From Pseudomaricurvus sp050633365 (GTDB taxonomy: Bacteria; Pseudomonadota; Gammaproteobacteria; Pseudomonadales; Cellvibrionaceae), in the NCBI GenBank assembly GCA_050633365.1, contig JBOEGJ010000006.1, positions 124,001 to 188,000 of the forward strand: a stretch of 64,000 bases of DNA, in the 5' to 3' direction. The stretch's first letter is position 1. Every line of letters begins with the position of its first letter. A program made the translations under genes and the position numbers. Below the pieces are notes generated by a model. It was not told the DNA's origin, searched no databases, and saw only the letters and a program-made list of their open reading frames with translations. Shown here piece by piece: positions 9,175 to 18,656 of the stretch.

Positions 9175-9945
9175 GTGAGCGACAGCGACGAATATCTCGA
9201 GAAGAAACGCTTCTTCAACCAACTATTGACCGTCTATGGCCGTAAACCCGTTTTGGAAGCGCTGCAAGAAAGCAGCACCCAAGTGCATCGCTTACACCTA
9301 GCAGACTCCAATCGCCCCGGTGGGATCGTGGCTGACATCATATCTTTGGCAGAAAAAAAGAACGCCGAAATTGTTTACCACGATCGCCAATCACTCTCTC
9401 GTATTTCACGCAATAGCAAACAGGATCAGGGCGTCGCCGTTGATCTGCTTTGTTCCGGCTACCAAGACTATCAAGATTTTCTCAACAGCGGCCAAGCCCC
9501 ACAGGCTGAGATTATTGCGCTCGACCGCATCACCAACCCACAGAATCTGGGTATGATTATTCGATCGGTTTGCGCCGGGGGAGCCAAAGCCTTGTTACTG
9601 CCTGAAAAAGGCTGCGCTAAACTGGATGCTCTGGTGATTAAAGCAAGCGCGGGAACACTCTTTCGCGCGCCGATATTGCGCTGCAAAAATCTCGCAAACG
9701 CACTGCAAGAGTTTCGCAACCACGGCAGTGAAATCTATGGTTTATCGTCTCATGCAAAAGACCAACTCAAAGGCGTATCGAGCGAAGGTGGAAAAGTATT
9801 TGTGCTCGGCAATGAAACCGACGGAGTATCAAAAGAAGTGGCCGCGCAGTGCAATCGCTTGATCTCAATTCCCATGAACAACGGTGTCGAATCGTTGAAC
9901 GTTGCGGTAACAGCTAGCTTATTGGCATTTCGCCATCAGCTATAA
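9175..9945 (+). CDS. TrmH/SpoU-family RNA 2'-O-ribose methyltransferase (RlmB-like)
   Basis: 256 residues, knotted SPOUT enzyme using S-adenosylmethionine. An N-terminal substrate-binding domain (about 10-100, VYGRKPVLEAL) precedes the catalytic domain with motif 1 LDRITNPQNLGMIIRSV (Asn and Arg catalytic, about 122-138), motif 2 VFVLGNETDGVS and motif 3 IPMNNGVESLNVAVTASLL. The layout is that of RlmB (Gm2251 of 23S rRNA) and TrmH relatives; which nucleotide it modifies cannot be read here. GTG start with AGGA seven bases upstream. Confidence 0.88.
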   Translation: MSDSDEYLEKKRFFNQLLTVYGRKPVLEALQESSTQVHRLHLADSNRPGGIVADIISLAEKKNAEIVYHDRQSLSRISRNSKQDQGVAVDLLCSGYQDYQDFLNSGQAPQAEIIALDRITNPQNLGMIIRSVCAGGAKALLLPEKGCAKLDALVIKASAGTLFRAPILRCKNLANALQEFRNHGSEIYGLSSHAKDQLKGVSSEGGKVFVLGNETDGVSKEVAAQCNRLISIPMNNGVESLNVAVTASLLAFRHQL

Positions 9946-10047
9946 ACTGCAGCAGCTCTTTGTATACTTAATTGAATCGAAGAGCCATACATTTACATGC
10001 ATCAAATCTGCGCTCATCAAATCAAAGCGCTTGGGTGCCAACGGCGA

Positions 10048-11271
10048 TCATGAGGCCTCGTTAGGTGGCGCAATATTCCATAGCGCCCTCACCCCCAAGT
10101 AAATCACAAATACACCCAAAGTGAGACTGCCGCCGATTTTAAACAGCGCCAATGCCCCTTGATGCTGCACCGCATAGCCACAAACCAATGCCCCCAAGGG
10201 CGCGCCACCGAAGAGCGCAAGATGATAAATCGACAGTGCGCGACCGCGAAAGCGATCATCAACCTGTTGCTGCAATAACGCCTTGCCCAAGCTTGCCGAC
10301 ACACCGGCAACGACCCCCCAAGCAAAAACCAATAAAAAAAGACCAACAAGTGTTGGCTTGGCCGAAATCGCAAGCATAAGAACACCGGCGTACAACAAGC
10401 TAAAGAGAATGGCTCTGCCAGGTTGATCAACCGCGCCGCGACGCAGAATCATCAAGGTCGCCACCACGCTGCCAAGCACAAAGGCGAGTTGAAGGCCGGC
10501 AAAGTGCAGTGCATTTTGCTGATAAACATCTCGTGATAATAACGGCAAGGCAACAACAAATACGCCGATATGCATAAAGCCGTTAAAGCCCACCAGCGCA
10601 ATCAAATGTTTCAATACCGGGTGGTGGCGAACAAAGATAACACCCTCACCGATAGAAACTGAGGCAGATGCCTGCTCCGATACAGCTATTGGCTTATCGG
10701 GGTTCATGCCTGGAAGATAACGCAGCACAGCTAACATCAGCAGCGCGCAAACTATCAGCGTCATCGCCTGAATCACGATAATCACCTGAAAGCTCAGACC
10801 ATCGACCTGCCCAGCCAAGGTTACCCCCAACGCCTGCGCAATATAGACACACAAACTCACTTTGACCACAGATGCCTGCAACTGTGAGGGGGCCTCTATA
10901 AGTCTCGGCAGCACACGATCACGCAACGGCTGTATAAAGGCCGCCACTGCCCCCAAACTAGCGGCGTAGAGCAATACACTCGACAGTTCGAGACTGCCAC
11001 GATTCAATACCCACAACATAGCCCCGTGGCACGCCACCATCAGTAGATACATCAACGGCAGCAATCCACGCATTTGCCGCTGATCCGCCACCGCGCCACC
11101 CACTAACATCAACAAGAGGCTGGGAAAAAGCACGGCCGACTGCACCCAGCCCACTTGATTGGCTGGAAGCTGCAGTTCGTTGACTGCCAACCAGGGCAAA
11201 ACCACCAACTGTGCACCGGTGGCAAAAGCGGCAAGCGCCACCGCAGTCAGATACAAGATAAAACGATTCAA
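10048..11271 (-). CDS. MFS transporter (EntS-like)
   Basis: About 408 residues from a TTG at 11271 giving MNRFILYLTAVALAAFATGA; an upstream GTG at 11340 would add 23 residues but abuts the amt terminator and has no clear ribosome site. Twelve hydrophobic segments in two halves are visible, with an MFS loop in VNELQLPANQVGWVQSAVLFP and GGAVADQR between TM2 and TM3, and a central hydrophilic loop (PDKPIAVSEQASASVSI). The sequence resembles EntS/MFS_3 exporters. Substrate unknown. Codirectional with amt but separated by a strong terminator. Confidence 0.85.
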   Translation of the reverse strand: MNRFILYLTAVALAAFATGAQLVVLPWLAVNELQLPANQVGWVQSAVLFPSLLLMLVGGAVADQRQMRGLLPLMYLLMVACHGAMLWVLNRGSLELSSVLLYAASLGAVAAFIQPLRDRVLPRLIEAPSQLQASVVKVSLCVYIAQALGVTLAGQVDGLSFQVIIVIQAMTLIVCALLMLAVLRYLPGMNPDKPIAVSEQASASVSIGEGVIFVRHHPVLKHLIALVGFNGFMHIGVFVVALPLLSRDVYQQNALHFAGLQLAFVLGSVVATLMILRRGAVDQPGRAILFSLLYAGVLMLAISAKPTLVGLFLLVFAWGVVAGVSASLGKALLQQQVDDRFRGRALSIYHLALFGGAPLGALVCGYAVQHQGALALFKIGGSLTLGVFVIYLGVRALWNIAPPNEAS

Positions 11272-11341
11272 CAGACAGTCACTCGTATTTCGAAGATGCC
11301 ATTCTACACCAAGCACTCTGGGGCCAAAATGCGCAGCCACA

Positions 11342-11372
11342 AAAAAGCCCGCACAAGGCGGGCTCTTAATCG
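11342..11372 (-). terminator. Rho-independent terminator of amt
   Basis: On the minus strand AGCCCGC and GCGGGCT pair around CTTGT and are followed by six T. It lies 18 bases past the amt stop and immediately ahead of the MFS gene. Confidence 0.88.
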
Positions 11373-11389
11373 ATCATCGAGCTGTGAAG

Positions 11390-12700
11390 TTAGAGCTTGT
11401 AGCCAGACTCTTCGTGAGAGACCAGATCCAAACCAGCAGTCTCTTCTTCTTTGCTCACACGAATGCCACCGGTAAGCAATCCAGTCAACTTCAAGATTCC
11501 GAAGGTCACAATCGCGGTATACACAAAGGTTGATACAACAGCGATCGCTTGAATTTGAAATTGCGAAGCAATCGAATAACCGGAGTTAGCTTCAGCACCG
11601 AAGCCACTGAAAATACCCAGATCTGGTGAAGCAAATACCGCAACCAGCAAGCTGCCCAAAATGCCGCCAACGCCGTGAACTGGGAATACGTCAAGTGAGT
11701 CATCAATTTTCCACTTGCGCTTAATCAGCTGAGTCGCCGCAAAGCAGATCAAACCGGCAGAAATACCGATAACCAGTGCACCTGCAGGGCCAACATAACC
11801 CGATGCCGGAGTAATGGTACCCAAGCCTGCAACCATACCGGTCACGATACCCAAAACACTTGGCTTACCAAATTTGATCCACTCCATCACAACCCAAGCG
11901 AGCGATCCCGCTGCAGCTGAGATATGAGTCACCGTCATAGCCATCGCGGCGTCGCCATTAGCAGCCAAGGCACTACCGGCATTAAAACCAAACCAACCGA
12001 CCCATAACATACCAGCCCCCATAACGGTCATGGTCATATTGTGAGGAGGCATTGCTGTTGTCGGGAAGCCGGTGCGATTACCGATCACCAAAGCCGCCAC
12101 TAAGGCGCCAACACCAGCAGTAATGTGAACCACGATACCACCGGCAAAATCCATCGTGCCCGCAGCGTTACCAATCTCGAGAGAAGACAACCAGCCGCCG
12201 CCCCATACCCAGTGGCAGACAGGGAAGTAAACCGCGACCAACCAAATAGCGCTGAAAATCAGAACCGAAGAGAACTTCATACGCTCAGCAAAAGCACCGA
12301 CGATCAGAGCCGGAGTAATGATGGCAAAGGTCATTTGAAACATGAAAAACAGAGACTCGGGAATATCGCCTGACAGACTCTCGCGACTCATGCCGTCCAT
12401 AAACACACGACTGAAGTCGCCGACCCAAGCACCGCCCTCGCCAAACGCCAAGCTGTAACCAAAGATCAACCAGATCAATGACGCAACACAGGCAATCGCG
12501 AAACACTGCATCAAAATCGACAAGACGTTTTTAGTGCGCACCAAACCGCCGTAAAACAGCGACAGGCCCGGCAGCGTCATAAACAATACCAACGCCGTAG
12601 CGGTGAGAATCCACGCAGTATTTGCACCACTTAAGGTGTCCTCTGCAAGCGCGCCTGACGACAGACTCGCCAAGGCTAAAAAGGTTAATAGTTTCTTCAT
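11390..12700 (-). CDS. amt: Ammonium transporter Amt
   Basis: 436 residues from ATG 12698-12700, preceded by GAGGAAG. A signal peptide (MKKLLTFLALASLSSGALA) and eleven membrane helices follow. Amt landmarks: TAWILTATALVLFMTLPGLSLFYGGLVR, DFAGGIVVHITAGVGALVAAL with the first pore His, MTMTVMGAGMLWVGWFGFNAGSAL, and FPVHGVGGILGSLL with the second pore His. It conducts ammonium/ammonia into the cytoplasm. There is no glnK next to it, which is unusual since amt is normally cotranscribed with its PII regulator. The upstream 345 bases carry repeated GCACCAATA-like boxes. Confidence 0.95.
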   Translation of the reverse strand: MKKLLTFLALASLSSGALAEDTLSGANTAWILTATALVLFMTLPGLSLFYGGLVRTKNVLSILMQCFAIACVASLIWLIFGYSLAFGEGGAWVGDFSRVFMDGMSRESLSGDIPESLFFMFQMTFAIITPALIVGAFAERMKFSSVLIFSAIWLVAVYFPVCHWVWGGGWLSSLEIGNAAGTMDFAGGIVVHITAGVGALVAALVIGNRTGFPTTAMPPHNMTMTVMGAGMLWVGWFGFNAGSALAANGDAAMAMTVTHISAAAGSLAWVVMEWIKFGKPSVLGIVTGMVAGLGTITPASGYVGPAGALVIGISAGLICFAATQLIKRKWKIDDSLDVFPVHGVGGILGSLLVAVFASPDLGIFSGFGAEANSGYSIASQFQIQAIAVVSTFVYTAIVTFGILKLTGLLTGGIRVSKEEETAGLDLVSHEESGYKL

Positions 12701-12781
12701 TTTCTTCCTCAAACTTTGACCGTAACGGTACAAAAACTTTATCCACCCTTATTCCTTATAAAGAGTAAGGACAAAGCCAGC

Positions 12782-12881
12782 GCACCAATAACTTTTCAGA
12801 AGCACCAATATAAATTGTTATTTTTCAATGGGTTACGCAAAGCGCACCGATATTGAGCTCTAAACACGCCCAATATTGTGC
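12782..12881. promoter_or_regulatory. amt upstream region with repeated GCACCAATA-like boxes
   Basis: The 345-base gap 12734-13078 has no gene. It contains GCACCAATA at 12782-12790 and again at 12802-12810, GCACCGATATTGAGC at 12843-12857 and the near-palindrome GCCCAATATTGTGC at 12868-12881. NtrC sites have GCAC...GTGC half-sites, so nitrogen control of amt is plausible, but I could not see a convincing -24/-12 sigma-54 promoter between these boxes and the gene. Confidence 0.35.
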
Positions 12882-13078
12882 ACACTCGAATTTTATTTCT
12901 CAAGATCGCAAGAGGCTTTTAGAGGGGAAAAGACACGCCAAGCAAGAATTAGTTGTTTTTTGCACAAGCATGGTTCAGAAATGGACCGACAGCACCATTT
13001 TAGCGCACAACTTTCAACCAAAATGAGACAACTCCTAAGCCGCCAATGACGATCACCGCCTCGGGTTAACTCACGCCA

Positions 13079-15112
13079 TCACGACAGTTTTGCCGACTTC
13101 AATGACTGCCGCACTTTCACCAGCTGCTCTCTCCACTGAACAGGAGAAATCTCTTCGTTACCGTACTCATTGCGCTCAAACAGCTGAGTAAAATCGAGTA
13201 CCGCCGTTCCAACATTGACATGTCGACGGTGAATTCGCTCGGCAAAATGCCGCGGTGTTTCACCGGGCTGGCGCACCCAGCCCTTGCGACGAAGTAGTCG
13301 CTCAAACCGAAGATAGTATTGCTGAGAAGCGCTCTTGGCCTTGGGACGAGTGGTCCACCATAAATGCAGCGCCATTAAAGCCACGATGGATCCGCCAGAG
13401 AAGAGTACAAACAGCACCATTTTGAGTGGATTCACCTCTCCCATCCAATGGCTCAACAATCGCGCTTGAGAGTCGTTATCAAATTCCATCACCGCTCGAT
13501 GCCAGTTGTAGTTGACCGAATCCCATCGCATCCGCAAGTTTTCCAACAGTGGAATATGACGATAACGCCCCATGGACATCAAACCTTCAACATCACTGGT
13601 CAACAAGCTCCCCAGGCTTTGTCTGACTCGTTCCGGTGCTACCGCTGCCGTTGGATCCACTCGGACCCAACCGCGATCTTCTAACCAGACCTCGGCCCAG
13701 GCATGAGCGTCGTATTGATGCACGATAAGATAATTATCCAACTTATTAAATTCACCACCTTGATAACCGGCGACCACCCGCGCTGGGATTCCGGCCGCCC
13801 GCATCATAAAAACAAAGCTGCTGGCGTAGTGCTCACAAAACCCCTGCTGAGTTTGCCAGAGAAACTCATCCACGGTATTTCGTCCCAGTGCCGGCGGTTT
13901 CAACGTGTAATAAAAGCTCTCGCGGTAGTGTGATAACACTCTTTCAATGTAATCCGCATTTGACGAGCTCTGGTCGCGCCACTGCTCAGCAACGGCTCGC
14001 GATTGCGGGTTAAATCCGTCGGGCAATTGCAACTCGCGCTTAAGTCGCCAATCCGGTAGAGCTTCAAACTCGACTCGGTTTGATAGTGAGCTCACCACTC
14101 GGTACTGCGAGCGTTGGCTTAATGTTGTTTTTGAGATGAGCCGAAAATCTCGTGTGAGCCCCACGCCGGCGTCCCCCCTAAACTGAGACGGCAACTGCAG
14201 ACTGTAAAGCCAATTCTGTTGAGTCGGCTCCATTATCACACTGTAGCCAACACTGTCGCCCTCACCTTTGGCGAGTGAACGCCAAGCGGCTCGCTCGGTA
14301 TTTTGCCAATTAACCATAGGGCCACCACGAAAGTAATCGTGGGGATCGGCCTGAGTCCAACGTCGACCATCAAAATCAGAAAAAACCAGACCGCGCCAAT
14401 AAAGTTGAGATTGATCGGGCACCTCGGCGTCAAAGGTCACTCGAAAGGCCACGCCTCCTGAGCGAGAAAGATTACTAAAATCACCAGGTGACATACTATC
14501 ACTCACCCCTGTCTTCGCGACTTTAGACACATTGGGCACAGCCCACAGACTGCCGATGCGAGGCATAATCACAAACAACAACACCATCAGCGGTACACTA
14601 TGGGCCAACAAGCGCCCCGACAATCTCACGGTTCTCCAAGGCCGTTGATTACCACGAACTTGGTTCATACTCATCAATGAGCACAGTCCGCACCACAAAC
14701 TCAGCAACCCGTAAAGTGAGGCCAAAAGGGTTTGGGTAAATAAAAACTGAACCCCCACAAGAAAAAATGTGAGGTACATGACCAGAAGCGCATCTCGTTT
14801 TCGCTGCATTTCCAGCAGCTTTAACAACAGAGCACAAACCAGCATGGACACCATCGGTTCCAGCCCGAGAAGGCGACCAAAAGAGCTGAATAAACCGGCA
14901 ACACAAACGGTAACGAGTACAATTTTAGTCAGGGCGCGAGGCATTTGCCAATGGCCCCGAAACTCTTGGAATCGCCACAACAGGACAATCCCCCAGACGG
15001 CCATTAACCACAGCGGCAAGTGCAACAGCAAAGGCGCGATTGCAACGCCCTGCGCGGCGATCAACCACAATAGGGTATTGCGAGAAATTAAGTAGCGTTC
15101 TGGGGCGCTCAT
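13079..15112 (-). CDS. TgpA-like membrane transglutaminase (DUF3488 + transglutaminase core)
   Basis: 677 residues. Residues 1-185 hold about six membrane helices (DUF3488). A large periplasmic region follows, with the transglutaminase core at about 385-495: nucleophile Cys426 in QQGFCEHYASSFV, His470 in YDAHAWAEVWL and Asp486 in GWVRVDPTAA. A final helix (about 558-580) anchors a C-terminal DUF4129-like tail. P. aeruginosa TgpA, of the same design, is essential; substrate unknown. It overlaps the DUF58 gene by four bases (ATGA), so the two are translationally coupled. The MoxR ATPase usually heading this operon is not here. Confidence 0.92.
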   Translation of the reverse strand: MSAPERYLISRNTLLWLIAAQGVAIAPLLLHLPLWLMAVWGIVLLWRFQEFRGHWQMPRALTKIVLVTVCVAGLFSSFGRLLGLEPMVSMLVCALLLKLLEMQRKRDALLVMYLTFFLVGVQFLFTQTLLASLYGLLSLWCGLCSLMSMNQVRGNQRPWRTVRLSGRLLAHSVPLMVLLFVIMPRIGSLWAVPNVSKVAKTGVSDSMSPGDFSNLSRSGGVAFRVTFDAEVPDQSQLYWRGLVFSDFDGRRWTQADPHDYFRGGPMVNWQNTERAAWRSLAKGEGDSVGYSVIMEPTQQNWLYSLQLPSQFRGDAGVGLTRDFRLISKTTLSQRSQYRVVSSLSNRVEFEALPDWRLKRELQLPDGFNPQSRAVAEQWRDQSSSNADYIERVLSHYRESFYYTLKPPALGRNTVDEFLWQTQQGFCEHYASSFVFMMRAAGIPARVVAGYQGGEFNKLDNYLIVHQYDAHAWAEVWLEDRGWVRVDPTAAVAPERVRQSLGSLLTSDVEGLMSMGRYRHIPLLENLRMRWDSVNYNWHRAVMEFDNDSQARLLSHWMGEVNPLKMVLFVLFSGGSIVALMALHLWWTTRPKAKSASQQYYLRFERLLRRKGWVRQPGETPRHFAERIHRRHVNVGTAVLDFTQLFERNEYGNEEISPVQWREQLVKVRQSLKSAKLS

Positions 15113-16164
15113 CTTACGTCCCCAGTTTCATCCGAGTTCGAGGCTGCCGCTACGGGCGACGCCTGATAAAGCGCTAAGACTTTTAGGCTCGCCAATTTAT
15201 GCTCAAGTCCGGTATCCGGTTTAATCTCTACGCCAGGCAATCTAAGTCCGTAGGGTTGCGCCGTAGAGCTCAGCTTTAAAACCCAAAAGCACAATCGCGA
15301 CAAGCGCTGCTCGACCCCCAGACCCTGTAGAGCATCCCAGTCGAGCCACACAGTCTGCTCTCGATAACTGGCGTATTCTTTGGTGTGTAAACCCTGGCCA
15401 CGGGCATAGTGTTTCCAAGCGATATGCTTGGGTGAATCACCAGGGACATAGGATTTGAAGCCGTCGAAATCTTCGGCACCATCGCGATCGAGTCGATCGC
15501 CCTCCTGTTGCGCGGCGTGAGACAAGGGTAATTCTCCGCCTGCCAGCGGATGCGGATAGACCAAGATAGGCACATCAATAACGGCCCAACTCCAGCAGCG
15601 AATAATACCTAAAGGAAATCGACTTTCGAGTTTTAACCTCGGGGGGAGATACCAACCGCGCTTCGCACCTCGTGTAAACACCTTGACCTCCACCGAATGC
15701 TCATCCAGCAAATCAATGGAACTTAGCGGCTCACCCTCAAAGCCAAACTGAATACTCTCTTTTTGACTTTCTGGTCGACAGCTCAACTGTAATTCAAGCT
15801 CGCCATTTTCCTCCAGAAAACAAGGCGATGAACGCAACCCCTCAACTCGTAATCCCGACATATTAAAAAACGTATGATGGATCGCGACGATAAATAGCGC
15901 GGTCAAAAAAAACGCCAAACCTAAGATCAAATTGTTTTCAAAGTTCGTGCCGGTTAACCACAGCAGTGCAACCACAATCAAAAACCCAAATCCAGATGAC
16001 GACGGCACAATAAACAAGCGCTTATTGTTTAATAGATGCACTTTACCCAAGCGTAAACGCGGCTGCATAAAAGCCTTAAAACGAGCGCTGAGGTAGCGAC
16101 GCAATCCCGCAGGGGTAAGCTCAGAGAAACCAAAAGAGGGGTAAACAGGGCGTGTGTTTTTCAT
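15109..16164 (-). CDS. DUF58 domain membrane protein
   Basis: 351 residues from ATG 16164; an in-frame TTG at 16245 would lengthen it, but the ATG is the natural start. Two membrane helices near 48-90 (FLIVVALLWLTGTNFENNLI and GLAFFLTALFIVAIHHTFF) are followed by a beta-rich domain and the DUF58 signature GAEDFDGFKSYVPGDSPKHI then W(K)HYARGQGLHTKEY, which resembles a von Willebrand A-type MIDAS region. In this family the partner is a MoxR AAA+ ATPase and a transglutaminase; only the latter is adjacent. Probable role in cell-envelope processes, inferred. Confidence 0.88.
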   Translation of the reverse strand: MKNTRPVYPSFGFSELTPAGLRRYLSARFKAFMQPRLRLGKVHLLNNKRLFIVPSSSGFGFLIVVALLWLTGTNFENNLILGLAFFLTALFIVAIHHTFFNMSGLRVEGLRSSPCFLEENGELELQLSCRPESQKESIQFGFEGEPLSSIDLLDEHSVEVKVFTRGAKRGWYLPPRLKLESRFPLGIIRCWSWAVIDVPILVYPHPLAGGELPLSHAAQQEGDRLDRDGAEDFDGFKSYVPGDSPKHIAWKHYARGQGLHTKEYASYREQTVWLDWDALQGLGVEQRLSRLCFWVLKLSSTAQPYGLRLPGVEIKPDTGLEHKLASLKVLALYQASPVAAASNSDETGDVR

Positions 16165-16311
16165 GGTTTCACTATACCCGATCTCATCAAAACTAAAAGA
16201 AACAAACTTTGCGCCTTCGCCGAACAGGCCCGAGCCTGGGTTCAAGACTCAACCCGAGGTCGATTATTTGTTACACTTGCCTCACTTTTCAAAAACTCAA
16301 GAGCGTTGAGC

Positions 16312-16884
16312 ATGGCTGTACATTCTGGCGATTATGAACACTGGGCAAAAATTGCATTTATTGCGGGATTGGCCGACCGCCACTGGGGCAACTACGCACT
16401 CTACTGTGAAACCATCGATGCTGACAGACAAGCTCAACAATGGCGAAAACTACTCAACAAGGTTTGGGAATATCTCGCCGGACAACTGAGTTCAATGAAA
16501 AATCTCGAAAAAGCCCTATTGCAGTTGGAGCCGCTGACCCCGGAACCAACCGATGAGGACAACTACGGCATCTACCCTGCCCTCGATGCCTGCCTGCTGC
16601 TGACCAGCGCGCTGCAAATGATCCTCGATGACAGTATCGACGATACCGAAACCGCCGCCGAACTCTCAAAGGCCACGGTGGCACAGTTCATTGCGCTCAG
16701 TGAAGGTCTCGATGAATTCGATCCACAGAGCCATCAGCACGAGCTCTACGATCAAGAGCTCGCCTGGCAAGCCCATCTCGTGAAGAATACCCACGCTCGA
16801 CAACCCAACGCCGATATCGTCAAACAGTTGCGTCGTGATCTCGCAGACTTCGACAGCAGCAATTTGGGGATTGCCTTAAAATAA
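16312..16884 (+). CDS. DUF416 (YjaG) family protein
   Basis: 190 residues from ATG 16312 (a TTG two codons earlier is possible). All-helical cytosolic protein: FIAGLADRHWGNYALYCETI, WEYLAGQLSSMKNLEKAL, DNYGIYPALDACLLLTSAL and a central stretch of Asp/Glu. This is the DUF416/YjaG pattern; no function has been established for the family. It converges on pilU, whose stop lies 28 bases away on the other strand. Confidence 0.88.
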   Translation: MAVHSGDYEHWAKIAFIAGLADRHWGNYALYCETIDADRQAQQWRKLLNKVWEYLAGQLSSMKNLEKALLQLEPLTPEPTDEDNYGIYPALDACLLLTSALQMILDDSIDDTETAAELSKATVAQFIALSEGLDEFDPQSHQHELYDQELAWQAHLVKNTHARQPNADIVKQLRRDLADFDSSNLGIALK

Positions 16885-16912
16885 GGTGACTCAATGCCGA
16901 TGAATCACGCCC

Positions 16913-18142
16913 TCAAAGATCCGGAAAAGGATTATTTGGATCGGGCTCGTCCTCTTCGATATCCTCTAAACTCAGTTTCAGGCCGGTACTGGTGGTCACC
17001 GACTTTTCGTCCTTATCTTCACCCTCTTCAGCCGCCTCTTCGGCGTCTTCTGGCGAATAGCTACCACCTTGCTGATCGAGCTTGATTCGCAGTCTCAAAT
17101 TATTGGCCGAATCGGCGTTGATGAGCGCGTCGTCCATGCTAATACGGCCGCCTTTGAATAGATGGAAGAGCGCAGAATCAAAGGTCTGCATACCTAAGTT
17201 CTCTGACTTTTCCATAATCTCTTTGATGTTCTCGAACTCACCGCGAATAATGATTTCTTCGATGGTCTTGGTACCCAGTAACACCTCCACCGCCGCGCAG
17301 CGCTTACCATCAACGGTGGGTACTAAGCGCTGAGAAACGAAAGCCCTTAGATTCTGGCCGAGCCCCAGCAGCAATTGTGCTCGCCTCTCTTCGGGAAACA
17401 GATTGACGATACGCTCCAAGGCTTGGTTGGCGTTATTGGCATGCAGTGTGGAGATGGCCAGATGCCCGGTTTCTGCAAACGCCAAGGCGTGCTCCATGGT
17501 CTCTCGATCTCGAATTTCACCGATCAAAATCACATCCGGCGCCTGACGCAAAGTATTGATTAGAGCGTTGTGAAAACTGCGAGTGTCCACCCCCACTTCG
17601 CGCTGATTAACAATGCATTTTTTGTGTTTGTGTACATATTCCACCGGATCTTCAATGGTAATAATATGACCACCGCTGGTGCTATTGCGATGATCAATTA
17701 GGGACGCCAGCGAGGTTGATTTACCCGAACCTGTGCCCCCCACGAATAAAATCAAACCACGTTTGGCCTCAACCACTTCTTTTAAGATGGGCGGGAGCTT
17801 CAAATCTTCAAATTTGGGAATTTCAGTATTGATGTTACGAGCCACAATCGAGACTTCGTTGCGCTGCTTGAAGATGTTGATACGGAAACGACCAATACCC
17901 GACAGTGACATAGCCAGATTCATCTCCAGCTCATGCTCAAACTGCTCGCGTTGCTCTGCATCCATAATTGCGCGAGCAACTTCGGCGATCTGACCGGCTT
18001 TGAGAGCCTCTTTACCCAGCGGCTTCAAAGTCCCCTGAAATTTCGCACACGGTGGAGCCCCCGTGCTGAGATACAAATCCGAGCCATCATTCTTAGCGAG
18101 AATGTGTAGATATTCTTCGATTTTCAACGTCTTATTCCCCAA
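16913..18142 (-). CDS. pilU: Type IV pilus retraction ATPase PilU
   Basis: 409 residues. GspE/PilT-type hexameric ATPase that powers pilus retraction together with PilT. N-terminal PAS-like domain (1-100), then Walker A GGTGSGKST (135-143), Asp box ITIEDPVEYVH, Walker B VILIGEIRDRETM, and His box GHLAISTLHAN. The retraction motif region reads AAVEVLLGT. The C-terminus after about 355 is an acidic tail (EDAEEAAEEGEDKDEK). The tail and overall length fit PilU better than PilT (about 345). PilT is usually directly upstream; here upstream is a 514-base gap, so pilT must be elsewhere. Confidence 0.92.
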   Translation of the reverse strand: MGNKTLKIEEYLHILAKNDGSDLYLSTGAPPCAKFQGTLKPLGKEALKAGQIAEVARAIMDAEQREQFEHELEMNLAMSLSGIGRFRINIFKQRNEVSIVARNINTEIPKFEDLKLPPILKEVVEAKRGLILFVGGTGSGKSTSLASLIDHRNSTSGGHIITIEDPVEYVHKHKKCIVNQREVGVDTRSFHNALINTLRQAPDVILIGEIRDRETMEHALAFAETGHLAISTLHANNANQALERIVNLFPEERRAQLLLGLGQNLRAFVSQRLVPTVDGKRCAAVEVLLGTKTIEEIIIRGEFENIKEIMEKSENLGMQTFDSALFHLFKGGRISMDDALINADSANNLRLRIKLDQQGGSYSPEDAEEAAEEGEDKDEKSVTTSTGLKLSLEDIEEDEPDPNNPFPDL

Positions 18143-18656
18143 ACCATTTTACCAACATATCGCAATTGAAACGACATCATTGAACTGACGAGCTTACGCT
18201 CAAGGCTATGAACACAAGCTCGGCAATAGCTATCGGCCGAGAGTGGCCAAAAAGTAGCTCAGCTCTATAAGTGATAGTAAAAGCTCTGACGGAATACCAG
18301 TTTATAGACAAGATTGAGTCGACACTTTCTACATCAGTGCTCGCTTAGAGGCGGCATCGGCAATCCCCCAACCAAAGAGGTGCTATTGCCAAGCGAGAGG
18401 CTTCGCCAAGCCAACCAAGCGGAGCGCCCAGTCTTGGGGGAAGCTCAAATGCCCCCCTCACGAGCAAGGTGCGACGACTGGTATTACGTTTATCAGCGCC
18501 AAGACACCAATACAGATAACCATGCGATAAGACCATAAATCACACCAACCCTACCTCGACGCTCAGCAATGATAGGGCTGCCTGAGGAGCGATTTAGGCG
18601 TGCGCCAAAGGGCCAACAAGTGATAGTATTGCGGGCTTAGCAATCAGGGTCTTATC
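18143..18656. other. Gene-free 514-base gap between pilU and the DUF3127 gene
   Basis: The divergent promoters of pilU and the DUF3127 gene must lie here. I see no reading frame with coding character, no tRNA and no clear terminator. A G/C-rich patch with short runs (18355-18480) includes AAGCGAGAGGCTTCGCCAAG but no regular repeat. Confidence 0.6.

Noticed and set aside
18314..18538. Frames on both strands in the pilU/DUF3127 gap
   Set aside because: Low-complexity composition and mutual overlap; no domain.
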